From assembly GCF_014837235.1 (NCBI RefSeq), contig NZ_JACYFT010000001.1, positions 509,688-573,687 of the forward strand: a stretch of 64,000 nt of DNA. Direction: 5' to 3'. Positions within the stretch are counted from its first letter, which is position 1; the number at the start of each line of letters is the position of its first letter. This document shows positions 59,877 through 64,000 of the stretch, piece by piece. Made by a program: the position numbers and the translations under genes. This stretch comes from Limnohabitans radicicola. GTDB lineage: Bacteria > Pseudomonadota > Gammaproteobacteria > Burkholderiales > Burkholderiaceae_C. Under the pieces are notes generated by a model. It did no database searches and was not told the DNA's origin. It worked only from the letters and a program-made list of their open reading frames with translations.

Positions 59877-61996
59877 GCAGCGTTCTCCGAGGTCAGCAAG
59901 CGAGCCTTGAGTTGTTCAAATTCGCGGTCAGCGTCCATGGTCTTGCGGTTGGACGAGAGGGCCATGACGGCGTGCGCGCCCCCGCCCGCAGGCGTGAGCC
60001 AAACCCACAAGCGGCGCTCACGCACATAGAGCATGGCAAACACGCCCAAAATCAACAAAGCGCAGCCCAGGTACACCAGCGTCTTGCCCGGGGCACGCGC
60101 GACCTGGAACACACTGGCTTGCACCTGGGTGAAGTCCTTGAGCATCAGCGCCATCGGCGCGGTGTACAGCGGCGCGTCGCTCAGCGCCAGCACCGCCTGG
60201 CTCATGAAGCCCTGCACCTTGTCCTGCGGCAGGGGTTGGACACGGGCCTGCTCACGGGCCACGGTGTCGAGCTCCAGCAGCACACCATTCAAAATGCGCA
60301 CCAGCATCTCCCCCGCACGGGCACGCTCGGCTTCGGGCACATTGCGCTCCATGAAGTCGGCCAGAGCCTGCAGACCTGCCACAGGTCGGTCCTTGCCCGC
60401 CTCAAGCCCGGCAAACAGGCCCAGAGCCCGGGTGGCCGACTCAGCCAAGGGTTTGGCCAGATCGGGGCGCTGGGGGTCCACCGCCTGGCGGGCGTAGCGC
60501 TGAATGGCACGTTCACGCAGCTCGGCTGACTGCAAGGCGCTGCGCAGGCGCACAAAACCGTCCATGCTGGCGTTTTCGTCGGCAGGCACACGCATATAAC
60601 GGTAGGCTTCCCCAGGGTTCTCACGCATGCCCAGCAGGAACACCGCCTGGCCGTCGCCCATGTCCACAGGAGCCATGTAGTTGTTGTATTCACGGGCTTG
60701 GCCCGCAGCGTCGCGCAACTTGTAGCTCACGCTTGGGCCGACATTGCGCAGCTCTTTTTGGGTCGTGGTCTTGTGGCCAGCGCCCAGGCGTCCTTCGATG
60801 CTTTCGCGCAGATTCACGGCGCGCACATCCACCGCTTTGTCGCCACCGCGCCCAGCGTCGGCAAAGTTTTCCACGTTGATGGTGCGCAGCCCGGTGAACT
60901 CCAGACGCAGCTTGTCCGTGCCGTTGGTCAGTTCGGTGCCGCCGCCGATCGTGCCTTCCACCTCAAAAGGCTTGCTGGCCGCCGTCATGGGCACCGCCTG
61001 CAACTTGACGGTGGAGCCGCCATCGTCAAAGCTGGACTGGTAAATTTCGATGCCCTTGAAGTTGGCCGGGTGGTTGACCTCGACGCGGGCCTCTTGTTTC
61101 TCGCCCGTGGCCTTGTCGTGGATCACGATGTCGCTGGCAAAAAGCTTGGGCATGCCGGTCGAGTAGTACTCGACGATGAACTTTTTGAGCTCGATCGCAA
61201 ACGGCAAGTCCTGCAGCAGGATGCCATCCGACTGGTTCAGGATCGCGGTGCTCGATGCGGTGTTTTCCGCCACCATCACATTGCCCCGAAAAGTGGGGTT
61301 GCGCTCGGACAGGCGGTGCTGCGCCGGCACATCGGCGATCAGGCCGCCGCCGTTGTAAACCGACTTGCCGCCGAGCAGCATCTGGGCACGCACAACCAGG
61401 TCACCGTCGAGCAAGCCGCCCACGCACACCAGCACGATGGCCGAGTGGGCCGCGATGTAGCCCATCTTGTTGGCCGCACCCGCCTTGGCCGCCAGCATCC
61501 ATCCCTGACCCTGCGGGGTGTCGCGCGACTGCAGCTTGACCTTCCAGCCGCCCGTGGCCAGCAACTGGCCCAGGCGGTGGGCCGCGGCCTCAGGGGCATC
61601 GCCCAACACGCCTTCGGCCTTGTGGTGGAAGGCCTTGAGGCTTTGCTCGCGGATATTTTCCTTGTAGGCCTTCAGGTCGGCCAGGATCTTGGGGGTGTTG
61701 CGTGCAATGCACAGGCTGGTGCTGGTGACCAAAAACGCCAGGATCAGCAAAAACCACCAGGCGCTGTAGACCGAATAGAGGCTGAGCGATGCGAACACCT
61801 CGGCCCAGAACGGGCCGAACTGGTTGACGTAGTTGGGCAGGGGCTCGTGCTGCTTGAGCACCGTGCCGATCACCGAGGCAATGCAGATGACGGTGAGCAG
61901 GGAAATGGCGAACCGCATGGACGACAGCAGTTCCACCGCTGCACGCCAACGGGCCGAGCCGTGCTCTACTTCAAGACCTTGGGAGGAAACAGTCAT
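59873..61996 (-). CDS. resB: Cytochrome c biogenesis protein ResB (Ccs1)
   Basis: ResB works with CcsB to attach haem to c-type cytochromes in System II. The 707-residue protein has three N-terminal membrane segments starting with SSMRFAISLLTVICIASVIGTVL. A long periplasmic domain and a final membrane helix (LVYLGCALLILGVFAMLYV) follow. ATG 61996 is preferred to a TTG three codons upstream. It is coupled to ccsB and lies downstream of the cytochrome c4 gene, from which it is separated by two hairpins. Confidence 0.94.
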   Translation of the reverse strand: MTVSSQGLEVEHGSARWRAAVELLSSMRFAISLLTVICIASVIGTVLKQHEPLPNYVNQFGPFWAEVFASLSLYSVYSAWWFLLILAFLVTSTSLCIARNTPKILADLKAYKENIREQSLKAFHHKAEGVLGDAPEAAAHRLGQLLATGGWKVKLQSRDTPQGQGWMLAAKAGAANKMGYIAAHSAIVLVCVGGLLDGDLVVRAQMLLGGKSVYNGGGLIADVPAQHRLSERNPTFRGNVMVAENTASSTAILNQSDGILLQDLPFAIELKKFIVEYYSTGMPKLFASDIVIHDKATGEKQEARVEVNHPANFKGIEIYQSSFDDGGSTVKLQAVPMTAASKPFEVEGTIGGGTELTNGTDKLRLEFTGLRTINVENFADAGRGGDKAVDVRAVNLRESIEGRLGAGHKTTTQKELRNVGPSVSYKLRDAAGQAREYNNYMAPVDMGDGQAVFLLGMRENPGEAYRYMRVPADENASMDGFVRLRSALQSAELRERAIQRYARQAVDPQRPDLAKPLAESATRALGLFAGLEAGKDRPVAGLQALADFMERNVPEAERARAGEMLVRILNGVLLELDTVAREQARVQPLPQDKVQGFMSQAVLALSDAPLYTAPMALMLKDFTQVQASVFQVARAPGKTLVYLGCALLILGVFAMLYVRERRLWVWLTPAGGGAHAVMALSSNRKTMDADREFEQLKARLLTSENAA

Positions 61997-62024
61997 CTTG
62001 GCCAAGTCAAACAGGCAAATAAAA

Positions 62025-62042
62025 AGCGGGCCTGGACCCGCT
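62025..62042 (-). terminator. Terminator after the cytochrome c4 gene (second hairpin)
   Basis: AGCGGG-TCCAGG-CCCGCT on the minus strand is a 6-bp GC stem followed by TTTTATTTG, a good intrinsic terminator, 29 bases ahead of the resB start. Confidence 0.7.
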
Positions 62043-62049
62043 GAAAAGA

Positions 62050-62073
62050 AACAGGCCGGGAAACCGGCCTGTT
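62050..62073 (-). terminator. Terminator after the cytochrome c4 gene (first hairpin)
   Basis: AACAGGCCGG and CCGGCCTGTT form a perfect 10-bp stem with a 4-base loop, followed on the minus strand by TCTTTTC. It lies 107 bases after the cytochrome c4 stop and stands in tandem with the next hairpin. Confidence 0.7.
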
Positions 62074-62180
62074 GCTGGAGGCCCTGCGCACAGAAGCCCC
62101 GATTGTGTCCCAGTCAGCCACTGCCGACTGAAACCCCTTGAACCCTGGGGCTAACCCAGCGGCTCAGCGGGACATGGGGT

Positions 62181-62801
62181 TCAACGCAGACCGGCGATGT
62201 AGTCGGCCACGGCCTTGATTTCGCGGTCGTTCATTTTGGCGGCCACACCGGTCATCTGGGCACTGTTCTTGCGAACGCCGTCACGGAAAGCGACCAGCTG
62301 GGCCGCAGTGTAGTCGGCATGCTGGCCCGCCAGGCGGGGGTACTGGGACGGAATACCCGCGCCGTTGGGCGAGTGGCAGCCCGCACAAGCGGCGATCTGG
62401 CGGTCGGCGATGCCACCACGGTAGATGCGCTCGCCCAGGGCCACGGTGTCCTTGTCTTTGGCAAAACCGGCTTTGGCAGGCTTGGCGGCGAGCCAGTAAG
62501 CGATGTTGCGCATGTCATCGTCGCTCAGAGCGGCCACCATGCCGCTCATCACGGCGTTGGCGCGCTTGCCGGATTTGAATTCCTGCAACTGCTTGACCAG
62601 GTACTCGGGGTGCTGCTGGGACAGTTTGGGGTTGACCGGGGTGGTGGAGTTGCCGTCAGCGGCGTGGCAAGAGGCACACACCGCGCCAAACGAGGCTTCG
62701 CCTTTGGCGAGATCGGGCTTGGCAGCCTTGGTGGCGGGGCCATTGGCCAGAGCGGAACCCGCGATCAGGGCAACCATCAGAAAAGAAACAATCGACTTCA
62801 T
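62181..62801 (-). CDS. Dihaem cytochrome c4
   Basis: This periplasmic electron carrier feeds terminal oxidases. The 206-residue precursor has a Sec signal peptide (FLMVALIAGSALA). Two cytochrome c domains have CASCH (C42, C45, H46) and CAGCH (C139, C142, H143). Each has a downstream methionine ligand region, as in SGMVAAL and AQMTGVA. It depends on the resB-ccsB genes just downstream for haem attachment. It is divergent from engB. Confidence 0.94.
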   Translation of the reverse strand: MKSIVSFLMVALIAGSALANGPATKAAKPDLAKGEASFGAVCASCHAADGNSTTPVNPKLSQQHPEYLVKQLQEFKSGKRANAVMSGMVAALSDDDMRNIAYWLAAKPAKAGFAKDKDTVALGERIYRGGIADRQIAACAGCHSPNGAGIPSQYPRLAGQHADYTAAQLVAFRDGVRKNSAQMTGVAAKMNDREIKAVADYIAGLR

Positions 62802-62817
62802 GGGGATCATCCAGGAG

Positions 62818-62845
62818 TTGGCGCAAAACCCAAGGATTCTACAAT
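62818..62845 (+). promoter_or_regulatory. engB promoter overlapping the cytochrome c4 -10 box
   Basis: TTGGCG (62818-62823) and TACAAT (62840-62845) are 16 bases apart on the plus strand. The TACAAT overlaps by two bases a TAGAAT (62836-62841, minus strand) that could be the -10 of the cytochrome c4 gene. Confidence 0.5.
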
Positions 62846-62853
62846 GCCGTCAG

Positions 62854-62869
62854 CGTCAGTTTCCTGACG
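62854..62869 (+). promoter_or_regulatory. Hairpin at the 5' end of the engB leader
   Basis: CGTCAG-TTTC-CTGACG is a perfect 6-bp stem with a 4-base loop, beginning about two bases after the predicted transcript start. It could stabilise the mRNA or be a binding site. No T-run follows. Confidence 0.4.
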
Positions 62870-62888
62870 ACCCAACCCGGCCCCATTG

Positions 62889-63659
62889 ATGACCTCCAGA
62901 CCCTCCGCTTCTTCGGCCCCCGTGACCCCAGGCCCTGCCCCGGCCGCACCCCCCGCACAGGACGCCAAAGCCGTCACGCCCATGGGCTGGATGCACACCG
63001 CCAGGTTCCTCACCACGGCGGCCCAACTGCACCACCTGCCCGTCTACGATCTGCCGGAAATCGCCTTCGTGGGCCGCTCCAACGCGGGCAAGTCCACCTG
63101 CATCAACACCCTGACACAGCAAAAACAGCTGGCCTTTGCTTCCAAAAAACCCGGCCGCACCCAGCACATCAACCTGTTTTCACTGGGCAAGCAAGGCATC
63201 ACCGATGCCGTGCTGGCCGACCTGCCGGGCTACGGCTACGCCGCCGTGGCCAAGATGGACAAAGCCCGCTGGCAGCAAGTCATGGCCAACTACCTGGTCA
63301 GCCGCCCCAACCTGCTGGGCATCGTCATGATGTGCGATCCGCGCCACGGCCTGACCGAGCTGGACGAGGCCTTGCTCGACATCATCCGCCCCCGCGTGGC
63401 GGAAGGTCTGAAATTCCTGATCGTGCTGACCAAGTCCGACAAACTCACCCGCGCCGAGCAGACCAAGGCCTTGTCGATCGCCCGGCTGCAAGCGGGCGGC
63501 GGTGAAGTCAAACTCTTTTCGGCACTCAAAAAACAGGGCGTGGAAGATGTGGCCCAGCTGCTGTGGGACTGGACGCACACACCCGACGGCAGCCCGATCC
63601 AGGCGGCCAGTGCCCAGGCACCGGGCGAAGGCTCCGAGCCCCCCGCCCTGGACGAGTGA
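62889..63659 (+). CDS. engB: Ribosome-biogenesis GTPase EngB/YsxC
   Basis: EngB is an essential GTPase in large-subunit ribosome assembly. The 256-residue protein has G1 GRSNAGKST at 62-70. G3 DLPGYGYA and G4 TKSD follow, and KPGRTQHINLFS is the switch region. A 55-residue proline- and alanine-rich N-terminal extension precedes the GTPase, longer than in E. coli (about 210 total). The ATG at 62889 lacks a good ribosome site. It is followed by a hydrolase gene. Confidence 0.96.
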   Translation: MTSRPSASSAPVTPGPAPAAPPAQDAKAVTPMGWMHTARFLTTAAQLHHLPVYDLPEIAFVGRSNAGKSTCINTLTQQKQLAFASKKPGRTQHINLFSLGKQGITDAVLADLPGYGYAAVAKMDKARWQQVMANYLVSRPNLLGIVMMCDPRHGLTELDEALLDIIRPRVAEGLKFLIVLTKSDKLTRAEQTKALSIARLQAGGGEVKLFSALKKQGVEDVAQLLWDWTHTPDGSPIQAASAQAPGEGSEPPALDE

Positions 63660-63670
63660 AGAGGCCCGCC

Positions 63671-64000
63671 TTGATCGAGACCTGGCAGCAAGCCCTCCCC
63701 CATGGCATCACCCTGAGCTGCCGCGCCAGCGGGGCCCGGGGGCGCCCGGTGCTCATGTTCCTGCATGGCTTTCCGGAAGCCGCTTTCGTCTGGGACGACC
63801 TGCTCGAACATTTCGCGCGCCCTGAAAACGGCGGCTACCGCTGCGTGGCCCCCAACCTGCGCGGCTACGAGCATTCCAGCGCACCCACTGAGGTGCAGGC
63901 CTACCGGGCGAAGTTTCTGGTGCAGGACATCCTGGCCCTGATCGATGCGCAGTGCGGCGCAGACCAGGCCCTGGCGGCGCTGGTGGCCCACGACTGGGGC
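63671..64000 (+). CDS. Alpha/beta hydrolase, 5' part (3' end outside window)
   Basis: The first 110 codons are visible. HGFPEAAFVWDDLLEHF is the oxyanion-hole segment of epoxide or haloalkane hydrolase-type enzymes. NLRGYEHSSAP follows, and VAHDWG at the end of the window is the nucleophile-elbow motif with aspartate. The start is TTG at 63671, with a strong ribosome site AAGAGG; a GTG overlapping the engB stop at 63656 is an alternative. The substrate is not known. Confidence 0.8.
   Translation, partial: MIETWQQALPHGITLSCRASGARGRPVLMFLHGFPEAAFVWDDLLEHFARPENGGYRCVAPNLRGYEHSSAPTEVQAYRAKFLVQDILALIDAQCGADQALAALVAHDWG

Noticed and set aside
60698..62044. A 448-codon frame opposite resB
   Set aside because: It is an antisense frame with low-complexity composition. 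resB is normal in length and position.

Overview
The window is a dense, GC-rich bacterial chromosome segment that fits the Burkholderiales, most likely a Comamonadaceae-type organism. The grounds are the cytochrome bc1 operon, the System II cytochrome c maturation pair (ResB/CcsB), MsrPQ, a Bug (TctC-type) binding protein, the short form of HisG, and the order mlaFEDACB - ABC exporter - bolA - murA - his - tatABC. This is judged from gene content and order only; no database search was possible. There is no rRNA, CRISPR array or prophage. One tRNA gene and one small transposase element are present. No stretch longer than about 210 bases lacks a gene or a described element.

Layout. 1-2.2 kb (+): the end of a prepilin peptidase gene, then coaE, zapD and yacG. 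2.2-7.6 kb (-): a Nudix hydrolase, a DUF815 ATPase, argJ and secA. 7.8-12.3 kb: dciA (+), tRNA-Thr (-), sspB and sspA (-), and petABC for the bc1 complex (-). 12.4-16 kb: mscL (+), pdxA and a Nif3-like gene (-), and a membrane-anchored DegS-like protease (+). 16-33.2 kb (-): 25 consecutive genes on one strand. These are mlaFEDACB (outer-membrane lipid transport), an ABC-2 exporter pair, bolA, murA, the whole histidine pathway except hisZ and a separate histidinol-phosphate phosphatase (hisG D C B H A F I E, with a YeaD-like mutarotase between hisA and hisF), a DUF4870 protein, a HIT protein and tatABC. 33.2-39.5 kb (-): gltD and gltB. 39.5-40.35 kb: a RAYT-like transposase element with inverted palindromic ends. 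40.4-43 kb (+): an AtuA/DUF1446 protein, its small partner and a Bug binding protein. 43-48.6 kb (-): a methyltransferase, DUF1415, an MFS transporter, dgt, aroB and aroK. 48.7-52.4 kb (-): a compact pilMN-(OP)-Q cluster. 52.5-56.8 kb: mrcA (+), cyaY (-), lptM and lysA (+). 56.9-62.8 kb (-): msrQ, msrP, ccsB, resB and a cytochrome c4. 62.9-64 kb (+): engB and a truncated alpha/beta hydrolase.

How the genes fit together. Most of the window is housekeeping: envelope building (murA, mrcA, mla, lptM, lysA), protein export (secA, tatABC), respiration and cytochrome maturation (petABC, resB-ccsB, cytochrome c4), nitrogen and amino-acid metabolism (gltBD, argJ, his, aroBK), and quality control (sspAB, DegS-like, msrPQ). 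TatABC serves two likely clients in the window, the Rieske protein and MsrP.

The most unusual part is the pil cluster between aroK and mrcA. PilO and PilP are one continuous reading frame, the secretin lacks room for AMIN domains, and PilM is short, so it resembles a reduced Hof-like competence machine more than a full type IV pilus operon. Other points of interest are the RAYT element lodged 3 bp from the gltB -35 box and 27 bp from the AtuA start, and a terminator-like hairpin directly abutting the mlaF start codon.
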